A DNA stretch of 42,557 nucleotides from Chromobacterium sinusclupearum (GTDB lineage: Bacteria; Pseudomonadota; Gammaproteobacteria; Burkholderiales; Chromobacteriaceae), in NCBI RefSeq assembly GCF_002902845.1, contig NZ_PPTF01000017.1, positions 1 through 42,557 on the forward strand, in the 5' to 3' direction. The position numbers were made by a program, and so were the translations under genes. Shown here in pieces: positions 8,187-18,189 of this stretch (positions are counted from its first letter, which is position 1; the number at the start of each line of letters is the position of its first letter). The notes beneath the pieces are model-generated. The model saw only the letters and a list, made by a program, of their open reading frames with translations. It had not been told where the DNA came from and did no database searches.

Positions 8187-9632
8187 TCAGCCGCCCAGTT
8201 GCAGTCGAGGCGCGGCGACAGGCACGTTCGAGCCATCGGGATAGCGCTTAGGCCAGATCAGCGGCGGCGTGGTCCAGGTGAAATCCTTGGCCTCGAACTC
8301 GATGAAATAAGCCTGCCAGCCCGGCTGTGCCGCGTCCGGCGTGAATTCGAAGCGGCACTCGCCCAGCCGGCACTTGCCCTTGATCGGCTGCTCCTGATAG
8401 CGGATGCCGGAACGGAGGCGGAAATCGCGGCTGTCCGGATTGCGCGCCAGCCATAATCTGGCGTGGACCGCCGGCTCCCGGGTGCTCACGCTGATCCGGC
8501 CATTGCGCTCGTCCCCGTCCACGCTGGCCTCGGGCAAAGGCTTGCCAGCCAGCCAGCGGCCCATGAACTGTCGCAGCGCCTCGGCCACCTGCTTGCTGCC
8601 CACGTAATGGGACTGATTGGGCAGATAGCGCAGCTGCATCGGCCCCTTCAACATCGGCAGATAGCTCCAGGCGGAGTCCGGCACCGCGAAGTCGTCCCCG
8701 GACGCGGAAATCATGTATTTCGCCAGCCGCGCCATGCTTTCCGGGTAGTTGACCACGTCTTCGAACCGCAGCAAGGCGTCGAAGCCGGGACTGCCGTTCA
8801 GCACCTCGCCGGTGATGCCGTTTCTGTCATAATCCCGCAGCGCCACCGGCCATTGCTTGCCGTAGCTGTTGTACACGTGGGTGAAATTGACGCGGATGTT
8901 CCAGAAATCGGCGACCACCGGCACGATGGCCTGGACCCGCTCGTCATTCAATCCGGCCAGCCAACTGGTCCAGCCGCGCTTGGAGCTGCCCGACAGCACG
9001 AAGGCGCGCGCATCCGGCAGGCTGGCCTGGATCGCATCCATCGCCGCGACGGCGGCCTGTGTCATCGGCAGATGCAAGGAGCTGAAACGGTCGGCCTCCG
9101 GCTGGTCCACGCTCTTGCGCCAGCTATAGGCGACCAGCGCATCCTCGCGGCCGAGCGGCCGTCCGTCCAGATGCAGGCTCTGGTTGGGAACGTAATACAG
9201 CTCAGCTACCGCGATGCCCAACCCGCGCGCCAGTTCTGCGATCGGCAACGGATCCCGCGGCGCTTGCGGGCCCTTCTCTGCATGGTTGCTGCCGCCGCTG
9301 ACATACAGCAGCACCGGCGAGCCCGGCTTGCGTTCCGGCGGCAGCGCCAGTTTCAACTCATGCTCCCACTGAGGCGCGTCGCTGGCCAGCGTGCTGCCTA
9401 AGCCCGGCCAACGCTGCGACACAAAACCGTAGCTGCGCACGGTGACGCCATCCTGCTCGCTTTCGCCAAGTAGCCTGGCCGGTTGCTGGCTGGCTTTGGC
9501 CTGTTTCAGATATTGCGCTACCGTTTGCGGATCAGCGGGAGTCGGGGCGAGCCCCGCTTGCGAGGCGATGGGAGGCCACAGGCAGAGCGCGATGCCGGCG
9601 CTGCGCGCGGCGATGGATAATGAAGCGTTCAT
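8187..9632 (-). CDS. PhoPQ-activated pathogenicity-related protein (PqaA-like alpha/beta hydrolase)
   Basis: About 481 residues from the ATG at 9632, which begins a clean signal peptide (MNASLSIAARSAG ... IASQAG). The frame continues upstream to 9752, but that extension is arginine-rich and not signal-like; an ATG at 9647 is also possible. Family marks are LYVSGGSNHAEKGP and the putative nucleophile segment VLSGSSKRGWTSWLAGLNDERV, followed by AIVPVVADFWN. A typical middle region (MISASGDDFAVPDSAW) follows. The C-terminal 90 residues form a beta-rich extension. Members are exported hydrolase-like proteins, first noticed as PhoPQ-induced in Salmonella; their substrates are unknown. No ribosome-binding site clearly decides the start. 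Confidence 0.82.
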   Translation of the reverse strand: MNASLSIAARSAGIALCLWPPIASQAGLAPTPADPQTVAQYLKQAKASQQPARLLGESEQDGVTVRSYGFVSQRWPGLGSTLASDAPQWEHELKLALPPERKPGSPVLLYVSGGSNHAEKGPQAPRDPLPIAELARGLGIAVAELYYVPNQSLHLDGRPLGREDALVAYSWRKSVDQPEADRFSSLHLPMTQAAVAAMDAIQASLPDARAFVLSGSSKRGWTSWLAGLNDERVQAIVPVVADFWNIRVNFTHVYNSYGKQWPVALRDYDRNGITGEVLNGSPGFDALLRFEDVVNYPESMARLAKYMISASGDDFAVPDSAWSYLPMLKGPMQLRYLPNQSHYVGSKQVAEALRQFMGRWLAGKPLPEASVDGDERNGRISVSTREPAVHARLWLARNPDSRDFRLRSGIRYQEQPIKGKCRLGECRFEFTPDAAQPGWQAYFIEFEAKDFTWTTPPLIWPKRYPDGSNVPVAAPRLQLGG

Positions 9633-9753
9633 CGGGATACCATTCATATGGTTGGCGAATTGTTTTTTACCGCGCGCGGATAGGGCAAATGCGGCGCTGC
9701 GCCACAATGGACCGCCATCACGGCAATCCGTTCCGGCCCTATGCCTAACCATG

Positions 9754-9783
9754 AAAAACCCCGCCGGGTAAGGCGGGGTTTTT
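9754..9783. terminator. Bidirectional intrinsic terminator (argS 3' end)
   Basis: A perfect 12-bp stem, AAAAACCCCGCC (9754-9765) and GGCGGGGTTTTT (9772-9783), with loop GGGTAA. It is A-rich on one side and T-rich on the other, so it works on both strands. It lies 23 bp downstream of the argS stop and inside the upstream region of the PqaA-like gene. Confidence 0.9.
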
Positions 9784-9806
9784 GGCGATGATCCGGGCAG
9801 CGGCGC

Positions 9807-11669
<1,863 letters not shown>

Positions 11670-12716
11670 TTACGGCTTTTCGCTGCGTATCGGTTCATCC
11701 AGCCAGACGGTCTCGCCCAAGGCCGGCACGCTGAAATCAGCCGGCGCGATGCCATGTCGGCGCAAGGCTTCGGCCAGATCCAGCGGCGGTTGATGCAGCG
11801 GCTCATCAGTCAGGACAAAGGTGCCCCAATGCACCGCCAGCGCCCGCTTCGGGCGCAGAATGCGGAAAATCTCCACCGCCTCGTCCGGATTGATGTGCTG
11901 CGGCGCCAGAAACCAGCGCGGCTGGTAGGCGCCGATGGGCAGCAGCGCCAAATCGACCTCGCCCAGATGCTCGGCAATGCGCGCGAAAAGCTCCGGATGA
12001 TACCCGGTATCGCCCGGATACCAAAGCTGGACGCCGTCGCCCTTTACCGCGAAGCCGCCCCACAGCGCGCGGTTGCGGTCGCCCCAGACCCAGCGTTTGC
12101 TCCAGTGCTGCGCCGGCGTCAGCGTCAACTCAACCGCGCCGTGGCGATGACGCTGCCACCAGTCGAGTTCGACGATGCGCTCAGCCGGCGCCCCGGCGCG
12201 CAGCAAGGTCCGCCCCACGCCCAAGGGCACCACAAACAACGGCGATCCGCCCGCCTGAGCCGCCAAGCGGCGTAGGGTAGGAAAATCAAGGTGGTCATAA
12301 TGATTGTGCGTCACCATCACCACGTCGATGCGCGGCAAGTCCGGCAAAGCCATGGCGGGCGGCAGCAGGCGCTTCGGCCCCATCCACTGCACAGGCGAGG
12401 CACGCGGCGACCAAACCGGGTCCAGCAACAGATTCACCCCAGCCAGCTGAATCAACCCGCTGGCGTGGCCTATCCAGGTATAAGACGGCCGCTCGCGATT
12501 GGCCGTCAACGCCGCCGCGTCAGGCTCGACCCTGCGGATGTCTTGCAGGCGATGCGCGACTTTCAGCCGTCTTCGCTGCCAGTTCCAGCGGGCCAGATCA
12601 ACAAAACGCGGCTGCTGGAAAGGATAGAGATTGCGGTAGCCATCCGAGCCGTGATGGCCGCGGGAAGCGTCGGGACGGTAGCGCGGCAGCGGCCAGCGCA
12701 GCAGATCAAGCAACAT
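11670..12716 (-). CDS. MBL-fold metallo-hydrolase (NAPE-PLD/UlaG-like)
   Basis: 348 residues from the ATG at 12716. The frame also has an ATG at 12764, which would add 16 residues. The shorter form is preferred because the family usually starts just before the HHGSDGYRN block and because 12764 abuts a terminator; neither start has a clear ribosome-binding site. Metal-binding motifs are THNHYDHLD (HxHxDH), a later histidine in LTPAQHWSKR, YPGDTGYH and LAVHWGTF. The sequence between them (WIGHASGLIQLAGVNLLLDPVWSPRASPVQWMGPKR) is typical of the N-acyl-phosphatidylethanolamine phospholipase D-like branch. The substrate in bacteria is not known. It likely uses one or two zinc ions in the cytoplasm. 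Confidence 0.85.
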   Translation of the reverse strand: MLLDLLRWPLPRYRPDASRGHHGSDGYRNLYPFQQPRFVDLARWNWQRRRLKVAHRLQDIRRVEPDAAALTANRERPSYTWIGHASGLIQLAGVNLLLDPVWSPRASPVQWMGPKRLLPPAMALPDLPRIDVVMVTHNHYDHLDFPTLRRLAAQAGGSPLFVVPLGVGRTLLRAGAPAERIVELDWWQRHRHGAVELTLTPAQHWSKRWVWGDRNRALWGGFAVKGDGVQLWYPGDTGYHPELFARIAEHLGEVDLALLPIGAYQPRWFLAPQHINPDEAVEIFRILRPKRALAVHWGTFVLTDEPLHQPPLDLAEALRRHGIAPADFSVPALGETVWLDEPIRSEKP

Positions 12717-12772
12717 GAATAAGGGACGATATCCGGAATGATGCAGGCATTCTGCCGCAAGCATGGCAAATT

Positions 12773-12798
12773 AAAAAGCGGCGGGACAGGCCCGCCGC
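12773..12798 (-). terminator. Intrinsic terminator at the end of the pot/DUF3138 operon
   Basis: Arms GCGGCGGG (12778-12785) and CCCGCCGC (12791-12798) with a five-base loop. On the minus strand they are followed by TTTTT (12773-12777). It lies 23 bp after the stop of the DUF3138 gene and closes the transporter operon. Confidence 0.88.
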
Positions 12799-12820
12799 CG
12801 CTGGAAAACCGATGCCGAAC

Positions 12821-14272
12821 TCAGAAGGTGTAGACCGCCTGGGCGCCGATCAGGTCGTTGCTCTTGCGATAGCTGCCGTCGTTGCGCAGGAAGACGCTTT
12901 CGCTGGCCCAATCGTGACGGTATTCCAGCTTCAGCGTCAACTGATCGGTGGGGAAGAACAGCAGGTCCGCCGTCAAAGCCTGGCGGTTGGCGCCCTTGCA
13001 ATCGGACGATCCGCTAGCTAGGCAGACGGCGGATACACCGAAGCCATTCACACCATCGACTCCATTACTACCCAAAGCAATCCCGCCGCCGCCGCCGCCG
13101 TTCTTGCTGTTGTTCAGATAGTCGTAACGCAAAGTGGCGCCCATCTTACCGACGGTCTCGGTCATCCATTTGCGGTGGCCCAGGAGGGAGGCGCCGTACC
13201 ACACGGCATTGCCGCCATTCCAAGCGGCTCGCTGCTGCTGGCCGTAATCCAGTTCGGCGTTGTACTGGATATCCCCCAAGGTGTAGCTGGCGTCGGCCTC
13301 GGTGAAGAAATAGTTGCTGTAAGGCCCCGGCGCAGTGCCTTGATAACCGTAGCCGCTGCCGGTAGTGGTCGATGGGAGCGTTTGCCTGCCCGCATTCATT
13401 GACATGCCAAGATCCAGCGCACTGCTCCAGGTGTAATCGACGCGGGCGGTGGCGGTAGGCGTATTGTTGCTGCGGGTGCCGTTGAACGTCTGGTTGTTGG
13501 CATGCGTGCGGTACTGCTCATTGGCCAGCAGGAACTTCCACGCCCACACGTCGTGGCTCCAGTTGAAGCCGGCGCCGATATAGCTGCCCGGATCGCTGAA
13601 GTCGTACAGCAGGCCGTGGGTCAAGGTCACCATCTGGTTGGACTGTTGCACCTCGTAGCCGCCGAAACTATTCATCAGGCCGGCATTGAAAGTCCAAGTG
13701 TCAGTCAACGGGAAGTTGATCACCGCGGTATTGATGATGTTGTTGCCGCTGCCGCCATCCAGCAAGGTGTTGCCGGAGCCGCGGTTGGGCATGATGGTGA
13801 TTTCGGCGCTGGGCGCGGTGGGACCGATGCCGAAGGTCTTCTTGATGTCCAGGTAGACATCGCCGAAGGTGCTGTTGCTGTAAGCGTAAGTATTCTGGTG
13901 GTTCAGGAACTGGAAGCCGGCGCTGTTAGGCCCGCGGTTGTAGATATAGGTGGGGTCGAGATAGCCGGTAATGCTCAGGCCGGCGATCGGGCCTTCATTG
14001 GCGGCGGTGTTGAGCCTATCCACCTTCAACTCCATGCCGGCTACCCGCTCTTTCAGCTCAGCATTGGCATCATCGCCACTGGCGGCTGCCGAGGCGGCCG
14101 GGGCCGGTTTATCGGCCGTCGCCGCTTCCACCGCCTTTTGCAGCTCCGCCATCTGCTGCTGCAGTTTTTGCATCTGCGCCTTCAGCCGGACGATCTCGTC
14201 GGACTTGGCATCGGCCATCGCCACGCCGGGCAGCGCGGCGATCAATGCGCTGATCAGAACCTTCTTCATCAT
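12821..14272 (-). CDS. DUF3138-type outer-membrane beta-barrel protein (porin-like)
   Basis: 483 residues from the second of three consecutive ATGs. AAGGAG at 14278-14283 leaves 2, 5 or 8 bases to the three ATGs, so 14272 or 14269 is favoured. A signal peptide (ends GVAMA) is followed by a predicted coiled coil at about residues 20-50 (EIVRLKAQMQKLQQQMAELQKAV), an Ala/Pro linker, and a beta-barrel ending in an aromatic residue (QAVYTF), the usual signal for outer-membrane insertion. It resembles the DUF3138 family of betaproteobacteria. It starts about 48 bp after potI in the same direction, so it is probably in the polyamine transport operon. A role in letting the same substrates across the outer membrane is inference. 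A glycine run (GGGGGG) lies in one loop. Confidence 0.8.
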   Translation of the reverse strand: MMKKVLISALIAALPGVAMADAKSDEIVRLKAQMQKLQQQMAELQKAVEAATADKPAPAASAAASGDDANAELKERVAGMELKVDRLNTAANEGPIAGLSITGYLDPTYIYNRGPNSAGFQFLNHQNTYAYSNSTFGDVYLDIKKTFGIGPTAPSAEITIMPNRGSGNTLLDGGSGNNIINTAVINFPLTDTWTFNAGLMNSFGGYEVQQSNQMVTLTHGLLYDFSDPGSYIGAGFNWSHDVWAWKFLLANEQYRTHANNQTFNGTRSNNTPTATARVDYTWSSALDLGMSMNAGRQTLPSTTTGSGYGYQGTAPGPYSNYFFTEADASYTLGDIQYNAELDYGQQQRAAWNGGNAVWYGASLLGHRKWMTETVGKMGATLRYDYLNNSKNGGGGGGIALGSNGVDGVNGFGVSAVCLASGSSDCKGANRQALTADLLFFPTDQLTLKLEYRHDWASESVFLRNDGSYRKSNDLIGAQAVYTF

Positions 14273-14320
14273 CATTTCTCCTTGTGCTGCACTGCTTTGT
14301 GGTTTACATCGCAACCCTGC

Positions 14321-15160
14321 TCAGCCGTTGGCAAAGGCCAACCGCATCTCTTTCTCGCGCTTGCGCGTCATCGCGCCCATATAGATATTGGCGACGACCA
14401 CGCCCACCGACACCAGCACGATGAACAAGGTAGCCAGCGCGTTCATTTCCGGATTCAGACCCAGCCTCACCCGCGAGAAGATGACCATGGGCAGGGTGGT
14501 GGAACCTGGACCGGACAGGAAGGCGGTCAGCACCAGATCGTCCAGCGACAGCGTGAACGACAACAGCCAGCCGGACACCAGCGCCTGCGAGATCAGCGGC
14601 AGCGTGATGACGAAAAACACTTTCAGCGGCCGCGCGCCCAAGTCCATCGCCGCCTCTTCTAGCGACAGGTTCAACTCGCGCACCCGCGACTGCACCACGA
14701 TGGTGACGTAGGACACGCACAGCATCACGTGGCCGATCCAGATGGTGAACACCCCCCTGCCCTCCGGCCACCCCAGGCTTTGCTCCATCGCCACGAACAG
14801 CAGCAGCAACGATATGCCCTGGATCACTTCGGGAATCACCAGCGGCGCGTTGATCATGCCGGTAAACAGCGCAAACAGCCGGAAGCGGCCAAAACGCCCC
14901 AGCACGAAGCCGGCCCAGGTACCCATCACCACCGATGCCGTCGCCGTCATCAGCGCGATCTTCAGGCTGAGCCAGGCGGCATTGATCAGCTCATCGTCGT
15001 CCAGCAAGGCGGCGTACCATTTGAAAGAAAACCCCGACCACAGCGTCACCAGTTTGGACTCGTTGAACGAGTAGATCACCAGCAGCACGATGGGCAAGTA
15101 CAGAAAGGTGTATCCGAGTCCCAGCACCAGAAAGGACAAGGGTTTGCTTGGCTTGATCAT
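14321..15160 (-). CDS. potI: Putrescine/spermidine ABC transporter permease PotI
   Basis: 279 residues, with six predicted membrane helices. The first is LGYTFLYLPIVLLVIYSF, matching PotC/PotI N-termini. The ABC-permease EAA loop is at about residues 170-190 (EEAAMDLGARPLKVFFVITLPL), and SFTLSLDDLVLTAFLSGPGSTTLP is characteristic of this subfamily. It forms the inner-membrane channel with PotH. The start codon overlaps the end of potH by four bases (ATGA), indicating translational coupling. Confidence 0.92.
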   Translation of the reverse strand: MIKPSKPLSFLVLGLGYTFLYLPIVLLVIYSFNESKLVTLWSGFSFKWYAALLDDDELINAAWLSLKIALMTATASVVMGTWAGFVLGRFGRFRLFALFTGMINAPLVIPEVIQGISLLLLFVAMEQSLGWPEGRGVFTIWIGHVMLCVSYVTIVVQSRVRELNLSLEEAAMDLGARPLKVFFVITLPLISQALVSGWLLSFTLSLDDLVLTAFLSGPGSTTLPMVIFSRVRLGLNPEMNALATLFIVLVSVGVVVANIYMGAMTRKREKEMRLAFANG

Positions 15161-16095
15161 TTCGCCTCCTCCATTGTCTTGACCTGGTAATGCTGGAACA
15201 GCGCCATCGGCACCAACAGCAGCAGCACCATGCAGCAGGTCACCGTGGCGGCCATCGGCCAGTCATTGTTGCTGAAGAATTCTTCCCACATCACGCGGCC
15301 TATCATCAGCGTGTCCGAGCCGCCCAACAGCTCCGGAATCACGTACTCGCCCACTGCCGGGATGAACACCAGGAGGCTGCCGGCGACGATGCCGTTCTTC
15401 GACAAAGGCAGCGTCACCTGCCAAAACGCGCGCCAAGGCTTGGCGCCCAGGTCGTAGGCCGCTTCCAGCAGCGTCAGATCCATCTTCACCAAGTGGGCGT
15501 ACAGCGGCATGATCATGAACGGCAGGTAGGAGAACACCATGCCGATGTAGACCCCCCAGTTGGTGTGATACAGATGCAGCGGACTATTGATCACCCCCAG
15601 CCATAGCAGGAACTGGTTGAGAAAACCGTCGTTCTTCAGAATGCCTATCCAGGCGTAAACCCGAATCAGATACGAGGTCCAGAACGGCAGCATCACCATC
15701 ATCATCAGGGTGTTGCGCGTCGCGCCCTCGGCCCGCGCGATGTAGTAGGCCATCGGATAGCCGATCAGCAGACACAGCACGGTGGAGAAGAACGCCATCT
15801 TCACCGAGCTGACATAGGTGGCGAAATACAGGTCGTCGGTGAACATGAAGCGGTAATGGCTCACGTTGAGCGCAACCGTGTAGACGTCGTTTTCCAGCTT
15901 GGTCAGCGGCGTGTAAGGCGGGATGCCCAGCTGCTGCTGGGAGAAACTGATGCCCACCACCAGCAGGAAGGGCAACAGGAAAAACACGAACAGGAACAGG
16001 AAAGGCACGGCGATCGCCGTTGTCCTGCCCGATGGCAACCATTTCAGATCCGGTAGTTTCATGGCAGCACCACAACGCCTGAGGCGTTTGAACAT
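15157..16095 (-). CDS. potH: Putrescine/spermidine ABC transporter permease PotH
   Basis: 312 residues. A cytoplasmic N-terminus is followed by the first helix (AVPFLFLFVFFLLPFLLVVGISF) and IPPYTPL, matching PotH (IPPYTEL in E. coli, from memory). The EAA loop reads LEAAYDLGAKPWRAFWQVTLPLS, and GEYVIPELLGGSDTLMIGRVMWEEFF is diagnostic. The start at 16095 has GGGGA seven bases upstream; an internal ATG at 16062 is a less supported alternative. It lies 162 bp after potF and is coupled to potI. In known operons an ATPase gene (potG) sits between potF and potH; here there is none. Confidence 0.92.
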   Translation of the reverse strand: MFKRLRRCGAAMKLPDLKWLPSGRTTAIAVPFLFLFVFFLLPFLLVVGISFSQQQLGIPPYTPLTKLENDVYTVALNVSHYRFMFTDDLYFATYVSSVKMAFFSTVLCLLIGYPMAYYIARAEGATRNTLMMMVMLPFWTSYLIRVYAWIGILKNDGFLNQFLLWLGVINSPLHLYHTNWGVYIGMVFSYLPFMIMPLYAHLVKMDLTLLEAAYDLGAKPWRAFWQVTLPLSKNGIVAGSLLVFIPAVGEYVIPELLGGSDTLMIGRVMWEEFFSNNDWPMAATVTCCMVLLLLVPMALFQHYQVKTMEEAK

Positions 16096-16224
16096 TGCGT
16101 CCCCATCGGCGAAGCGCCTTCGCCGACACCATCAGACCGCCCAACAAGGGCGGACAATGTCCCACGGCTGTCCGGCCGTCCCGGCTAGGCCGGGCAGCGG
16201 ACTATTGTTGTGTGATCCAGACAA

Positions 16225-16248
16225 GAGCCGGATGGCGGCACCCGGCTC
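16225..16248. repeat. Intercistronic inverted repeat between potF and potH
   Basis: GAGCCGG (16225-16231) and CCGGCTC (16242-16248) form a 7-bp stem with a 10-base loop, nine bases after the potF stop (minus strand). No T-run follows, so it is more likely an mRNA-stabilising hairpin that raises binding-protein levels over permease levels than a terminator. Confidence 0.5.
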
Positions 16249-16257
16249 ATGACAGGC

Positions 16258-17358
16258 TTAGCGCCCGGTCTTCAGCTGCGTCCACAGCCGGTTCTGCAGA
16301 CGGGTGATGTCCGCCGGCAACGGCTTCAACAGGAACAAGGTTTTCATCACCGATTCCGGCGGGTAGATGGTCGGATCATTGGCGATTTCCGGCTTGACGA
16401 ACTTGCGCGCCGCCGCGTTGACCGTCGGGTAGAACACCTCGTCGGTAATCGCCGCGTTGACCTCAGGCGTCTCGATGTAGTTGATCCACTTGAGCGCGGC
16501 TTCCGGGTGCGGCGCATCCTTCGGGATCACCATCACGTCGAACCAGATCGGCGCGCCGGACTTGGGGATCACGTAACCCAGCTGATAGGAACGCTTGGCC
16601 TCGGCCGCGCGGTGCTTGGCGATGTTGACGTCGCCGGACCAGCCCAGCGCCAGACAGATGTCGCCATTGGCCAGGTCGTTGATGTAGCCGGACGAGTTGA
16701 ACTGGGTGATGTAGGGGCGAATCTTCTTCAAGGCCTCGAACGCGGCCTGGTAGTCGGCCGGATTCTTGCTGTTCGGATCCTTGCCCAGATGGTGCAGCGT
16801 AACGGCGAACACATCGTTGGCCTGATCCAGCACGGACACGCCGCAGTCTTTCAGCTTGGACACGTATTTGGGATCGAACAGGATGTCCCAGCTGTCCAGC
16901 GGGGCGTTGTTGCCCAGGATGGCCTTGACCTTGGTGAAATTGTAACCCAGGCCGTCAGTGCCATAAGCCCACGGCACGCCGTGCGCGTTGCCCGGATCGG
17001 CGTCGACGATCTTGGCCATCAGAGACTTGTCCAGATTGGCCAGATTGGGCAGCTTGGATTTGTCCAGTTTCTGGTAGATGCCGGCTTCGATCTGCCTGGC
17101 CATGAAATTGGAGGTAGGCACCACGATGTCGTAGCCGGCGCGGCCGGTCAGCATCTTGGCTTGCAAGGTGTCATCGCTGTCGTAGACATCGTATTTCACC
17201 TTGATGCCGGTCTGCTTTTCAAAGCCGGGGATGGTGGACTTGGCGATGTAATCCGACCAGTTGTAGACGTTAAGCGACTTGTCCTCCGCCAGCGCACCGG
17301 TGGCTGGCAAAAGCAACAACAAGGAATACAGAACTTTGTGAACCAGTTTCTTCTTCAT
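16258..17358 (-). CDS. potF: Periplasmic putrescine-binding protein PotF
   Basis: 366 residues from the ATG at 17358, chosen because AGGAAG lies six bases upstream and a signal peptide follows directly (MKKKLVHKVL ... GALA, cleavage after about residue 24). The frame continues to 17433, but that leader is not signal-like. Polyamine-binding protein marks include LNVYNWSDYI near the mature N-terminus, YDVYDSDDTLQAKMLTGRAGYDIVVPTSNF, WAYGTDGLGYN, DSWDILFDPKYV and LALGWSGDV. It delivers putrescine or a related polyamine to PotHI. It is the first gene of the operon, and its promoter should lie in the long gap upstream. Confidence 0.93.
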   Translation of the reverse strand: MKKKLVHKVLYSLLLLLPATGALAEDKSLNVYNWSDYIAKSTIPGFEKQTGIKVKYDVYDSDDTLQAKMLTGRAGYDIVVPTSNFMARQIEAGIYQKLDKSKLPNLANLDKSLMAKIVDADPGNAHGVPWAYGTDGLGYNFTKVKAILGNNAPLDSWDILFDPKYVSKLKDCGVSVLDQANDVFAVTLHHLGKDPNSKNPADYQAAFEALKKIRPYITQFNSSGYINDLANGDICLALGWSGDVNIAKHRAAEAKRSYQLGYVIPKSGAPIWFDVMVIPKDAPHPEAALKWINYIETPEVNAAITDEVFYPTVNAAARKFVKPEIANDPTIYPPESVMKTLFLLKPLPADITRLQNRLWTQLKTGR

Positions 17359-17837
17359 GACAGGCTTCCTAAGTAGCACGACCATAAATGCTCCCGCCGA
17401 TGACGGGAGATCCCGAGGAACTGCATTCTTCATTGCGTCGTCTGCCCATTGCGCTGGCTTGCCGCGCAGACGGCGGCATTAAGCCAACATACACCCAAGG
17501 CAGGCAAACGTAATATGCTCAAGCGTTACGGCATGTAACCCGAATTCACCGCGCTCACAAAACCACCCTATCCCGCGCTGGCTAGCCTTGGCTTACCATT
17601 GCGTTGTCTGCGTTAACGCCTTGCTTCAGGCGCGCGGAGAGGTGCTGTCAGCGGTTTGACGCCGGAGTGAACGGATAGACGGAACGGTTCAGAAAGAAGC
17701 GGGCGGGCTATGCAGGAAACGAGGCGGCGAGTGAAGCGCAAACGCGGGGGAACCGGCGCGGCAGGATGGGGAACAGTCAGGCCAAGGGCGGGCTGCTTGC
17801 ATCATGATTTCCTCTCTCTCGCTCCAATATGCGATGG

Positions 17838-17870
17838 TGGCGTTTAATAAATTTGACGCCATATTTTTTT
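17838..17870 (+). terminator. Orphan terminator-like hairpin
   Basis: TGGCGT (17838-17843) and ACGCCA (17856-17861) form a 6-bp stem with a 12-base AT-rich loop, followed by TATTTTTTT. No plus-strand coding gene lies before it, so it may end a small RNA transcribed from the preceding 400 bp. The large loop makes it weaker than the other terminators here. Confidence 0.4.
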
Positions 17871-18145
17871 ATGTAACTACTTTTTAATCAGGTTTACGCA
17901 GAGTTGCAATAGAAAAGCCAGTTTCTTCACAAAAAAATCAACACACTGTCTATTTGTTGCCAACTAGCGTTTATGATCATCAACGCCGCGATGATCTATC
18001 GGCCTAAGCGCGAGCTTGGCCGGCCTTTGATTCAAGACATTATCATCAACAAAACTCGATCAGGAAATCGCTGGCTTTCCTGGCGCCGCCACAATCAACC
18101 ATCCCGCAACACCGACGCAACACCTGCTGCCGACTGATAAAGCAA

Positions 18146-18168
18146 AAAGGCTGCCAGCGGCAGCCTTT
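18146..18168. terminator. Intrinsic terminator after trhP
   Basis: A perfect 10-bp stem, AAAGGCTGCC (18146-18155) and GGCAGCCTTT (18159-18168), with loop AGC. A-rich and T-rich flanks let it act on both strands. It lies 22 bp past the trhP stop. Confidence 0.85.
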
Positions 18169-18189
18169 AAATGCGAAAAACAGCGGCAA

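Larger units (their letters stand above)
17359..18189. other. 830-bp non-coding region upstream of potF
   Basis: No convincing gene. The potF promoter should be here (minus strand), but no clear -10/-35 stands out. The segment 17620-17800 is GC-rich; 17850-17990 is AT-rich. A plus-strand terminator-like hairpin with a T-run lies at 17838-17870, although no plus-strand gene ends before it. A 38-residue minus-strand frame (17689-17805) has a GAGAGG upstream but no recognisable protein character. The trhP terminator (18146-18168) lies at the right end. Confidence 0.5.

Noticed and set aside
17689..17805. A 38-residue minus-strand frame with GAGAGG before its ATG
   Set aside because: Proline/serine-rich with no signal, helix or known leader-peptide pattern, and far from potF; not enough to call a gene.
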